This document shows positions 6,154 to 12,337 of a DNA stretch of 23,718 bases, piece after piece. Source of the stretch: a virus; the IMG/VR virus record IMGVR_UViG_3300006165_001806, positions 1-23,718 of that record. One strand, 5' to 3'. The notes under the pieces were generated by a model, which ran no database searches, was not told the origin of the DNA, and saw nothing but the letters and a program-made list of their open reading frames with translations. The translations under genes were made by a program, and so were the position numbers. How positions within the stretch are numbered: position 1 is the first letter of the stretch; every line of letters starts with the position of its first letter.

Positions 6154-7725
6154 CTAGAACTCTACTACTGCATAATTAGTTGTTACCAACGTAGATGAAA
6201 CGGAGGTGGCATTTTGTAGCGCAGTCCTTGTAACCTTGGCTGGGTCTATCACCCCTACTTCAAACAAATCCGTCATCTCGTTAGTTACAAAATTATAACC
6301 CATGTTCTCCTCGGATGCAAGCACTTTCTCAACAATTAGATCGGGGGAGAGGCCACAGTTAATCGCCATCTGACGAAGAGGTGCTTCCACCGCACTAAGT
6401 ATCAACTGTTTCCCGAGCCTCTGGTCTTCGTTGTCGAACTCTATGTGGTCTATGTCCTGCGTCGCCCTTAGTAAAGCGACACCTCCTCCCAGCACCATCC
6501 CCTCTTCTTGAGCCGACTTAACCGCCTCCAGCGCATCCTCAATTCTATGCTTCTTCTCTATCATCTCAATCTCTGTTGCACCACCGACGCGAATTATTGC
6601 TACCCCACTCGCCAAACGGGTTATCCTCTCCTGTATCTTCTCACATTCCCTCATATCTTCCGTTTGTTTTATCTCTTCTTTCAGGGATTCAATTTTTTCT
6701 TCTATTGCTTCGACGTCGCCGCTTCCTCCAACCACGGTCGTGTGGTTTTTGATAACCTCTATCTTGTCACAAGTCCCCAGGTTCTCCAGCTTAACATCCG
6801 CCAAGCGTAGTCCTGATTCCCGTGAGACGAAGGTGGCTCCGACGGATACACTTAAATCTTTTAATGTGTTTCTACGTTCTTCTCCATAGTAAGGGGCCTT
6901 GACCGCCGCTACTTTCATTGTACCTCTCGTCGAATTCATAATCAGTGCCGCCAACGCCTGTCCTTCTATCTCCTCCGCAATCACAATTAGGGGACGTCCG
7001 TCCCTCGCCGATAGCTCCAGCACCGGATAGATAGAATCTACACTGTCTATCTTATAGTCGGTTACAAGGATAATAGGGTTATCATATTTTATTGCACCCT
7101 TGCGTTGATTGGTTATAAATGATTTTGAGAAGTATCCAGAATCGAATCTAAATCCTTCTACGACATCCAATGTCGTTTCCATTGATTTACCGTCTTCAAC
7201 AGAGATGGCCCCGTCCTTTCCTGCTTGGTCAACCGCCATCGTAATAAGGTCACCGATTGATTTATCGTTATTGGCAGAGATTGTTGCAACGTGTCTAATA
7301 TCTTCCTGTGTCTCCACTGGTCTAGAAAGCCCCTTGATGTTGCCCACGATAGCTTCTACCGTCTTGTCCATACCTCTCTTTAGTTCTACCGGGGAGGAAC
7401 CTGCTACAAGATATTTTTGAGCCTGTTGTAGTATGGCTCGTGCCAACACAGTGGAGGTGGTTGTTCCGTCACCCGCGCTAACATTTGTGTTACTCGCCGC
7501 TTGTTTGAGTATTTCCGCGCCTACATTCTTAATAGGGTCCTCAAAGTTAATAAAATTAGCGACGGTAACTCCGTCCTTAGTGACTATCGGGCTATGACCC
7601 TCTTTATGCAGGATTACATTGCGACCTCTCGGTCCTAGAGTGGAAGCAACGTTGTCAGCAAGCTCGTTGATACCCTCAAGTAGCTTCTCATGCAGGGCTC
7701 TCCCTGAAGAATAGTGTTTAGTCAC
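6154..7725 (-). CDS. groEL: GroEL-type chaperonin (phage-encoded)
   Basis: The 523-residue protein aligns over the whole group I chaperonin: GPRGRNV (31-37), KDGVTV (50-55), AGDGTTTSTVLAR (84-96) with the ATPase Asp residues in place, the apical domain with IVIAEEIEGQALAALI, and RIEDALEAV containing the equatorial catalytic Asp (398 in E. coli). It lacks the Gly-Gly-Met tail of cellular GroEL and ends AVVEF. A charged stretch around the second hinge (EIKQTEDMRECEKIQERI) matches the family. It would fold phage proteins such as capsid or fibre subunits. No GroES gene is in this window, so host GroES or a distant phage cochaperonin is needed. Start is GTG with GAGGT upstream; a near-consensus promoter lies directly before it. 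Confidence 0.97.
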   Translation of the reverse strand: MTKHYSSGRALHEKLLEGINELADNVASTLGPRGRNVILHKEGHSPIVTKDGVTVANFINFEDPIKNVGAEILKQAASNTNVSAGDGTTTSTVLARAILQQAQKYLVAGSSPVELKRGMDKTVEAIVGNIKGLSRPVETQEDIRHVATISANNDKSIGDLITMAVDQAGKDGAISVEDGKSMETTLDVVEGFRFDSGYFSKSFITNQRKGAIKYDNPIILVTDYKIDSVDSIYPVLELSARDGRPLIVIAEEIEGQALAALIMNSTRGTMKVAAVKAPYYGEERRNTLKDLSVSVGATFVSRESGLRLADVKLENLGTCDKIEVIKNHTTVVGGSGDVEAIEEKIESLKEEIKQTEDMRECEKIQERITRLASGVAIIRVGGATEIEMIEKKHRIEDALEAVKSAQEEGMVLGGGVALLRATQDIDHIEFDNEDQRLGKQLILSAVEAPLRQMAINCGLSPDLIVEKVLASEENMGYNFVTNEMTDLFEVGVIDPAKVTRTALQNATSVSSTLVTTNYAVVEF

Positions 7726-7757
7726 GCTTACCTCGCTTTTAGACTAGATGAGAGCAC

Positions 7758-7785
7758 TATATAACAACTACATTATAGTTGTCAA
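7758..7785 (-). promoter_or_regulatory. Near-consensus sigma-70 promoter for groEL
   Basis: TTGACA (6 of 6), 16-base spacer, TATATA, preceded by TGT (extended -10) on the minus strand. Its -35 begins three bases after the stop of the 191-aa gene, and the leader to the GTG is about 25 bases. It would give groEL its own strong transcription inside a longer operon. Confidence 0.8.
7764..7782. promoter_or_regulatory. Operator-like palindrome in the groEL promoter spacer
   Basis: ACAACTA, five bases, TAGTTGT: a perfect 7-bp inverted repeat filling the space between -10 and -35 and overlapping the -35 by three bases. This position would let a bound dimer block RNA polymerase. It is not the CIRCE element of cellular groE genes. 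The half-site recurs in a palindrome at 17669-17684. Confidence 0.5.
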
Positions 7786-7788
7786 GTA

Positions 7789-8364
7789 CTATTCTTCGTT
7801 TTGTAATGAGTGGATTGTTTTTGCAAGATCGGTTAGAGCATCCATGAGAGGTTCCTCGATCATTGACTCCAGGTCAGGCCACTCACGAGACTGTACACGA
7901 GCGGCGCGTAACATATTTCTGGCCGTTATGAGGGTGTACTTGGAGGCGGCTGTTACCAACTCATCTAATACGAACTCATGTGGGATTTCGCCTACTCCGA
8001 GATCGTCACCAAGTTCTTCTTCCAGACCGGCGCCTGATTTTGGCATACGATAGTATATATCATCCATTGTCTTGAAGTAGATGTGCTCCGGCGTGACGCC
8101 CAAGAGTAGGACCTCTTTTGGGTCTGCCATTTGTGTTGCAGTCTTAACCGTGGCGACGTTGGTGTGGTCGACCATTCTATACCCAGACATTTCTGCCCCT
8201 ACGGCTTGGAAATCTCTAGCGGTGTCACTGAAGAATGCTCTCTTATCCGCATCCCTAGCTGCTCGCATAATACTGGGGTCTATGCTCTCCGCATCATTGT
8301 CATCAAAAGGTCTAGCTAACTCTTCCTTGATAATTTGTTTTAGTCTTGATTTATTAATTTTCAT
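7789..8364 (-). CDS. Protein with N-terminal LKQIIKEE tag (191 aa), possible virion protein
   Basis: It begins MKINKSRLKQIIKEE, nearly the same tag as the next-door protein at 8368-8988; the bodies after the tag do not look related. The remainder is acidic, mixed alpha/beta, with a strand-rich middle (EVLLLGVTPEHIYFKTMDD) and helical C-terminal part. The tag contains I-K-E, matching the (I/L)-x-E cleavage rule of T4-type prohead proteases, so it may be a removable capsid-targeting peptide. That is inference. It starts 3 bases after the preceding stop (TAATAAATG). No enzyme family is recognised. Confidence 0.75.
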   Translation of the reverse strand: MKINKSRLKQIIKEELARPFDDNDAESIDPSIMRAARDADKRAFFSDTARDFQAVGAEMSGYRMVDHTNVATVKTATQMADPKEVLLLGVTPEHIYFKTMDDIYYRMPKSGAGLEEELGDDLGVGEIPHEFVLDELVTAASKYTLITARNMLRAARVQSREWPDLESMIEEPLMDALTDLAKTIHSLQNEE

Positions 8365-8367
8365 TTA

Positions 8368-8988
8368 TTAATTCCCCGATCTAGCCATTATGTCCTGCGG
8401 AGCCATTAGACCACCCTTAACCAAAAGAGCAAATGCGCGTTCGAAGTGAGGTCTTAGATCACTGTTCGCCTGTGACATCAAGCGTGTGGACCTCTCTACT
8501 AGATTCGGACCTTCCTTTGGGAGCGATTCCCTGTTCTTTAATAGCCGTACAAGTTTCGATTCCGTCTCTTTAATGCCGTTAAATAATTTAACAAGATGCT
8601 GTTCGGCCTGTGCAACGGCTGGGCTCGTCTCTCTCAGGTCATTTAATACCTCAAGCACTCTTCTCGTGTTTTGAATGGGATCGCTATAGCGATTTTCGAG
8701 TTCGTCATATCGGCTATAGATCCCGCGACCATTGGCCCATTCATTTAAAAGACCCATTTTACCCGGTTCGTCACCCTGGCCACCGATAAGAACCCACTGC
8801 ATGTACTTCCAGCTACTTTGTAATTTTTCTTTAAGCTTGGGGTCTACTTCAGCAGTTGGTTGGCCTTCAGGCTTTTTCTCGGCGCTGTCCGGAGGGAGAA
8901 AGCTTTCCATTGTATGGCCAATTTCTTTTTTGGCTCCCGAAATCTCTTCCTTGATAATCTGTTTAAGTTGTTGTTTTGTAATTTTCAT
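8368..8988 (-). CDS. Protein with N-terminal LKQIIKEE tag (206 aa), possible virion protein
   Basis: It starts MKITKQQLKQIIKEE, followed by a Pro/Lys/Glu-rich linker (about 30-50) and a mostly helical body with charged helices (for example HLVKLFNGIKETESKLVRLL). The tag is shared with the adjacent 191-aa protein. AGGAG lies 8 bases before the ATG. It sits between the amidase and the second tagged protein, in a segment that also has a ClpP-like protease. Internal (capsid-enclosed) protein is one reading; nothing in the body points to an enzyme. Confidence 0.75.
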   Translation of the reverse strand: MKITKQQLKQIIKEEISGAKKEIGHTMESFLPPDSAEKKPEGQPTAEVDPKLKEKLQSSWKYMQWVLIGGQGDEPGKMGLLNEWANGRGIYSRYDELENRYSDPIQNTRRVLEVLNDLRETSPAVAQAEQHLVKLFNGIKETESKLVRLLKNRESLPKEGPNLVERSTRLMSQANSDLRPHFERAFALLVKGGLMAPQDIMARSGN

Positions 8989-9008
8989 ATTATAAACTCC
9001 TAATTTAA

Positions 9009-9890
9009 TTAGTCTTTAGAACCAATAGGATACTCTTTTAAATCGTTAATAATTTCATCGAGCTTCAGTCCTGCTGTATCAATCTTTCTCTTCGTCACAT
9101 GATAGTGACATACAACCCCATTGAACTTACCCCTGGCTGCATCCTTATCAACCGTAGTTTTTAATTCTTCAAACTTCTCACGGGGATAATCTTCTGCGAT
9201 CTTATAGTGGAATAGAAGCGCTTCTAGTAAAGCTTTGTAAGCTTTAATCTGCACGGGGTAATACCCAAGGTGGGGGGATAGTTTTCTACCATGGACTATA
9301 CTATCTTCTAGTATAGGTCGCGCTCCATGACCTCTATCAATATAAGTTTTTTGATATCTAGTATAGTAGGCGTTGCTGAGATCTACACCTATGGAGTTAT
9401 TGTTAACTCTTCTAATCCCAGCATGCCATGCTACATCGTTACAGTCAACTAGCTGAACTATGGTGCCATCATTGTCAATACAAAAATGAGTGGAGATGTT
9501 TCTTTTCTCCAAAACTCTCCTACAGGAGTCAGCCGACAGACAAACGTCCCAGTGTGTCACAACCATATTGGGATAGCGAGCTTTAGTAGACCTCTTGTAA
9601 CAGTCTCGGTCCATCATATCAATCTTGACCTTATCCCAAGCAATTGGCACTTGCATCCCATTACATATAATAGAATTCTCCGACTTATTTTTCGCTTCCT
9701 TCGCGGTGAAGAGCCTTCTATAGGTCAACGGACCAACCAACCCATCCGGCTCCAGATCCCACTCAACTTGGAAGAGCTTGATCCTTTGAATCAATTGGGG
9801 GTAAAAGCCTTCTAGACCAAACCAAGAGGGCTTCCACCCATGTTTCTTAGAACTCCTTTTATTGTAGGAGAGCTTGCTAAACCAAACCAT
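9009..9890 (-). CDS. N-acetylmuramoyl-L-alanine amidase with peptidoglycan-binding domain (endolysin)
   Basis: The 293-residue protein has an N-terminal peptidoglycan-binding domain (about 28-62, IKLFQVEWDLEPDGLVGPLT) and an Amidase_2 zinc domain (about 85-275). Likely zinc ligands are His113 (VVTHWD), a His in CHYH (262-264) and Asp271 (KRKIDTAG), matching the H-H-D set of AmiD-like enzymes; Lys residues 267-269 lie in the usual catalytic position. STHFCIDNDGTIVQLVD and AWHAG are typical core segments. It cuts the bond between MurNAc and L-Ala. No signal peptide is visible, so a holin-type partner is needed for lysis. GAGG precedes the ATG, using the ClpP stop region. Confidence 0.92.
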   Translation of the reverse strand: MVWFSKLSYNKRSSKKHGWKPSWFGLEGFYPQLIQRIKLFQVEWDLEPDGLVGPLTYRRLFTAKEAKNKSENSIICNGMQVPIAWDKVKIDMMDRDCYKRSTKARYPNMVVTHWDVCLSADSCRRVLEKRNISTHFCIDNDGTIVQLVDCNDVAWHAGIRRVNNNSIGVDLSNAYYTRYQKTYIDRGHGARPILEDSIVHGRKLSPHLGYYPVQIKAYKALLEALLFHYKIAEDYPREKFEELKTTVDKDAARGKFNGVVCHYHVTKRKIDTAGLKLDEIINDLKEYPIGSKD

Positions 9891-9899
9891 TGTTAACCT

Positions 9900-10556
9900 C
9901 TAAATAATATGATCGGCAATTCCGTATTGGACTGCCTGTTTCGCACTAAAGTATATATTAGTATTTTTCGCAAAAAGATCTCTAATTTCTTTTTGACTCA
10001 TTTCGGAGTCTCTCGCAAGTGCCTGTATGTATTGTTTTTGCGCCCATTTCGCTTCAGCCAACTCATTTTTCAATTCGTCGATGTTACCCTGTTGACCAGA
10101 GGAGACACCATGGATCATCAATCTACAGTTTGCCCCGATGTACCGCTCCCCCTTCGTGCCTCCTGCTAACAAGACAACACCTGCCGACATAACTTTGCCA
10201 AAGCCGAAAGTACGTACATCACACTCCCGCTGCATCATGTTAATCACATCATAAACGGCGAACATGTCTACAACAGAACCACCCCAAGTTGAAATATAAA
10301 AGTCAACTGGCTCATAGCTCACGTATATTGTGTTGCTATCCTCGGGGTCCGGCATTGTTTTCCTCCCCGCCTCTTTTAAATATAAAAGATTGTATATGGC
10401 GTCACTGCACTTTTCCTGTGTTATATCCCCGTAAAGAGCCGCGACACGGAGCCTTACCTCCTCTCTCGCCGGGCCGGGGGTTCCCAACAACGAGGCGAGA
10501 AGCTCTTCTGCCGTCGCCTGTTCCTCTTTCTCCTCCTCCGATTTGTCAAACTTCAT
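9900..10556 (-). CDS. clpP: ClpP-like serine protease, catalytic Asp apparently replaced by Asn
   Basis: The protein has the ClpP core: DFYISTWGGSVVDMFAVYD (85-103), GFGKVMSAGVVLLAGG with nucleophile Ser124, and RLMIHG with His149. The third triad position, Asp in cellular ClpP (RDRFLSAPEAVEYG), aligns with Asn200 in TNIYFSAKQAVQYG. It has an acidic N-terminal extension of about 30 residues rather than a standard propeptide. Likely roles are protein turnover during infection or maturation of virion parts; whether it works with host ClpX/ClpA is not visible. Its ATG overlaps the upstream stop as ATGA with AAGGA before it. Family sure; activity needs testing because of the Asn. Confidence 0.92.
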   Translation of the reverse strand: MKFDKSEEEKEEQATAEELLASLLGTPGPAREEVRLRVAALYGDITQEKCSDAIYNLLYLKEAGRKTMPDPEDSNTIYVSYEPVDFYISTWGGSVVDMFAVYDVINMMQRECDVRTFGFGKVMSAGVVLLAGGTKGERYIGANCRLMIHGVSSGQQGNIDELKNELAEAKWAQKQYIQALARDSEMSQKEIRDLFAKNTNIYFSAKQAVQYGIADHII

Positions 10557-10942
10557 GACGTTTCCTTCTGGTGTTTGCTAAGGTACCTCATCGCAGTCCC
10601 CCAATCCCGGAACTTGACAGCGGCTCTAAGGTTTTTTGGGCATGAGTTGATTACCCCGGAGATCGTCATGTGACGCCAAGTATCTCGAACCAACCCGTCT
10701 ACTGCGATCTCCTGGTCGAGTTGCTCTCGACTTTTGCCCGTCTTCATCAAATCGTATTTGATTTTTAAGAGAGTCTCATAAGATTTGTCACTATACCAAA
10801 GAAGGTTAAGACAATTAATAATCGTTTCCTCCACTAATAAAAGTGAACGAGCAGAGAAGAGGATGGAACTAATAGCCGCGTATAGAAAGGATCCTAAGAA
10901 GAACCATATCGCACTATTAATAACTTCATTTTCTGCTAACAC
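10553..10942 (-). CDS. Membrane-anchored protein of unknown function (129 aa)
   Basis: One hydrophobic N-terminal segment (about 8-30, NSAIWFFLGSFLYAAISSIL) is followed by a helical cytoplasmic part with Cys44 and Cys101. The opening ENEVINSAIWFFLG is like a family of phage membrane proteins I recall from marine phages, without known function. It starts with GTG just after the terminator at 10957-10985, so it opens a transcription unit running into the ClpP-like, amidase and tagged genes. A TATAAG sequence right after the terminator could be a -10, but no matching -35 is clear. Confidence 0.7.
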   Translation of the reverse strand: MLAENEVINSAIWFFLGSFLYAAISSILFSARSLLLVEETIINCLNLLWYSDKSYETLLKIKYDLMKTGKSREQLDQEIAVDGLVRDTWRHMTISGVINSCPKNLRAAVKFRDWGTAMRYLSKHQKETS

Positions 10943-10956
10943 TCTTCCCGCCTTAT

Positions 10957-10985
10957 AAAAGGAAGGGAGACCTAAGTCTCCCTTC
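10957..10985 (-). terminator. Rho-independent terminator after the acidic protein gene
   Basis: GAAGGGAGAC, 4-base loop, GTCTCCCTTC: a 10-bp perfect stem followed by CTTTT on the minus strand, 23 bases past the stop at 11008. Confidence 0.8.
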
Positions 10986-11007
10986 TACTCACACACTAGG
11001 TTGGCTG

Positions 11008-11601
11008 TTATGCCTTTTTGCTAAGGTTTAAAAGTCTCTTCGCAACTCTCTTTGTTACCTCATTGAGGAAGTCTTCTTTGTTAGGATTCTCGTCCAGAGA
11101 AACGTCGGCCTCTTCCAAGGCCTCTTCTATCTCGTCCCATCCTTCCTCAAGCTCCTCCTCGTCTGAACTCATCTCCACTGCATCTTCCGCTGTGTCTACG
11201 AATTCTTCCTCTGGCATCTCCTCCTCTGGCATCTCCTCCTCTGCGCCCATGTCTACCTCCTCACCTCCTCCGGTAGAATCGACGTTGATCTCGACACCAG
11301 TCACTGACTCCAGTGCATCGGCAATTGCATCCACGATAGCCTCAACAGTCTCAGGTGATACCTCACCCATTGCGTCGCCCATTGCGTCGCCCATTGCGTC
11401 GCCTTCAGGAGGGGTATCTTCAATACCCATTTCCTCCTCATCTCTATTATACGCGGCGCCCATCCCCATTTCTTCAAGGGTTTCCTCTTCCGTGGTATCC
11501 TCTTCATTCACGTTCTTCTCGACAAAGTTCTCAGACAACCCTTCGATATTCGCTAGTTTCATAAACTTGCGGATGGTTGATTCATTTAAGGCCTTTTTCA
11601 T
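11008..11601 (-). CDS. Acidic scaffold- or virion-like protein with basic C-terminal helix
   Basis: The protein starts MKKALNESTIRKFMKLANI, has a long very acidic low-complexity middle (many Glu/Asp, GDAM x3, MPEEE repeats) and ends in a basic amphipathic helix (VTKRVAKRLLNLSKKA). An acidic body with a basic capsid-binding tail is the layout of phage scaffolding or prohead core proteins. LNE occurs near both ends (N-terminal tag and FLNEVTK), matching (I/L)-x-E prohead protease sites. I place the start at the ATG at 11601 (197 aa): AGGAG lies 7 bases upstream; an in-frame ATG at 11622 has none. It is flanked by the TAAATAGT motif and a terminator, so it is its own unit. Function is inferred from composition, not homology. 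Confidence 0.75.
   Translation of the reverse strand: MKKALNESTIRKFMKLANIEGLSENFVEKNVNEEDTTEEETLEEMGMGAAYNRDEEEMGIEDTPPEGDAMGDAMGDAMGEVSPETVEAIVDAIADALESVTGVEINVDSTGGGEEVDMGAEEEMPEEEMPEEEFVDTAEDAVEMSSDEEELEEGWDEIEEALEEADVSLDENPNKEDFLNEVTKRVAKRLLNLSKKA
11366..11401 (-). repeat. Three perfect 12-bp tandem repeats within the acidic protein gene
   Basis: CCCATTGCGTCG is repeated three times in frame, encoding GDAM units. A second in-frame repeat (CTCCTCTGGCAT type) lies near 11200-11245 and gives MPEEE units. Slippage could change protein length without a frameshift. Confidence 0.85.
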
Positions 11602-11638
11602 TTTAGTACTCCTAGTGCTCATTAAAGACTTGCACAGG

Positions 11639-11646
11639 TAAATAGT
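11639..11646 (-). promoter_or_regulatory. TAAATAGT motif (ACTATTTA on coding strand), candidate late promoter
   Basis: The motif lies 38 bases upstream of the acidic scaffold-like gene, in the 70-base gap to the sigma-like gene. It is one of three perfect copies in the window, each just before a virion-type gene. Confidence 0.4.
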
Positions 11647-11671
11647 ATCTTAACTCTGTAAATTCTAAATA

Positions 11672-11911
11672 TTATTCTAGTCTTTGAAGCATCTTTTGTA
11701 TCGCCTTTGTTTCTATCTGTTTTATTCTAACAAAGCTCAGCTTTAATCGTTTCCCAACCTCCTCTAGAGTTAGTGGTCTGCCCTCGGTATCAAAGCTTCT
11801 TTCTATGGCCTCAAGAGAACAATTATGTTCGGAACTGGATTCTATCCAAAGCCTACAATCTTTATTCGGACAAGATACTTCGTATTCTTTACATTTTTCT
11901 AAACATTTCAT
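11672..11911 (-). CDS. Small Cys-rich protein with sigma-70 region 4-like helix-turn-helix
   Basis: The 79-residue protein has an N-terminal Cys cluster (C3, C7, C14, C19, C31) that could hold zinc, then a helix-turn-helix (about 46-78) reading PLTLEEVGKRLKLSFVRIKQ, very like region 4.2 of sigma-70 (LTLEEVGKRLGLSRERVRQIE type). Region 4 binds the beta flap and the -35 element. A stand-alone region 4 could steer host RNA polymerase to phage promoters or act as an anti-sigma or co-activator. Its ATG overlaps the preceding stop as ATGA; it ends the dUTPase-led operon and sits right before the candidate late promoter at 11639. The HTH call is strong; the zinc site and role are inferred. Confidence 0.8.
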   Translation of the reverse strand: MKCLEKCKEYEVSCPNKDCRLWIESSSEHNCSLEAIERSFDTEGRPLTLEEVGKRLKLSFVRIKQIETKAIQKMLQRLE

Positions 11912-12336
11912 AGGTCCGGGTGCTCCTCTGCAATAATATCAAACAGGTCCTCTATGTCAGTGTCATCCAAAGAGAAATTCTTCTTTGTTTCCTCCGACTT
12001 CTTACGCAGAATCTTAGATTTACGCCGCTTCACAACATTATGTATTTCCATATCTTCTTTGTACTCTTCAACAAAAGACAAAATATGTGGGTCACAACTT
12101 AAGTAACCCGTGATCATCATTCTAAAAAACTCGGACTGTTTTAAGTTGTCATACTTGAGTTTAATATTTAGGTCTGTCCTTCTTTTGGCAGTATCATAAA
12201 ACATGATCTTTTTTCTTTCATCCATTGCCGGGATTGTAGGGTCTCTTAGTCTGGCATCGGGATTCATCCGACCCCTAACCCAGTCTCTATCATCTCCTTC
12301 CCTGGTTTTGTTTGAATACTTTTTTTCCTCACTCAT
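11908..12336 (-). CDS. Putative ribbon-helix-helix-like DNA-binding protein
   Basis: The centre of this 142-residue protein (about 54-80) reads RTDLNIKLKYDNLKQSEFFR followed by MMITGYL, a short strand followed by two helices, the pattern of ribbon-helix-helix repressors such as Arc and MetJ. The N-terminus is charged with LRDPTIPAMDERKK; the C-terminal half is Lys/Arg-rich (VVKRRKSKILRKK) and then acidic (DDTDIEDLFDIIAEE). It lies directly between the IMPDH/GMPR-type enzyme and the sigma region-4-like gene, with AAGGA 6 bases before its ATG, so a role in phage gene control is plausible. The fold is my inference; no family is known to me. Confidence 0.6.
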   Translation of the reverse strand: MSEEKKYSNKTREGDDRDWVRGRMNPDARLRDPTIPAMDERKKIMFYDTAKRRTDLNIKLKYDNLKQSEFFRMMITGYLSCDPHILSFVEEYKEDMEIHNVVKRRKSKILRKKSEETKKNFSLDDTDIEDLFDIIAEEHPDL

Positions 12337-12337
12337 G

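Noticed and set aside
7726-7788. CIRCE heat-shock element before groEL
   Set aside because: No TTAGCACTC-n9-GAGTGCTAA; only a short AGTGCTC-like stretch that does not form the inverted repeat.
11018-11641. Plus-strand Ser-rich frame (207 codons)
   Set aside because: Antisense of Glu/Asp codons in the acidic protein gives long Ser runs; no homology-like features.
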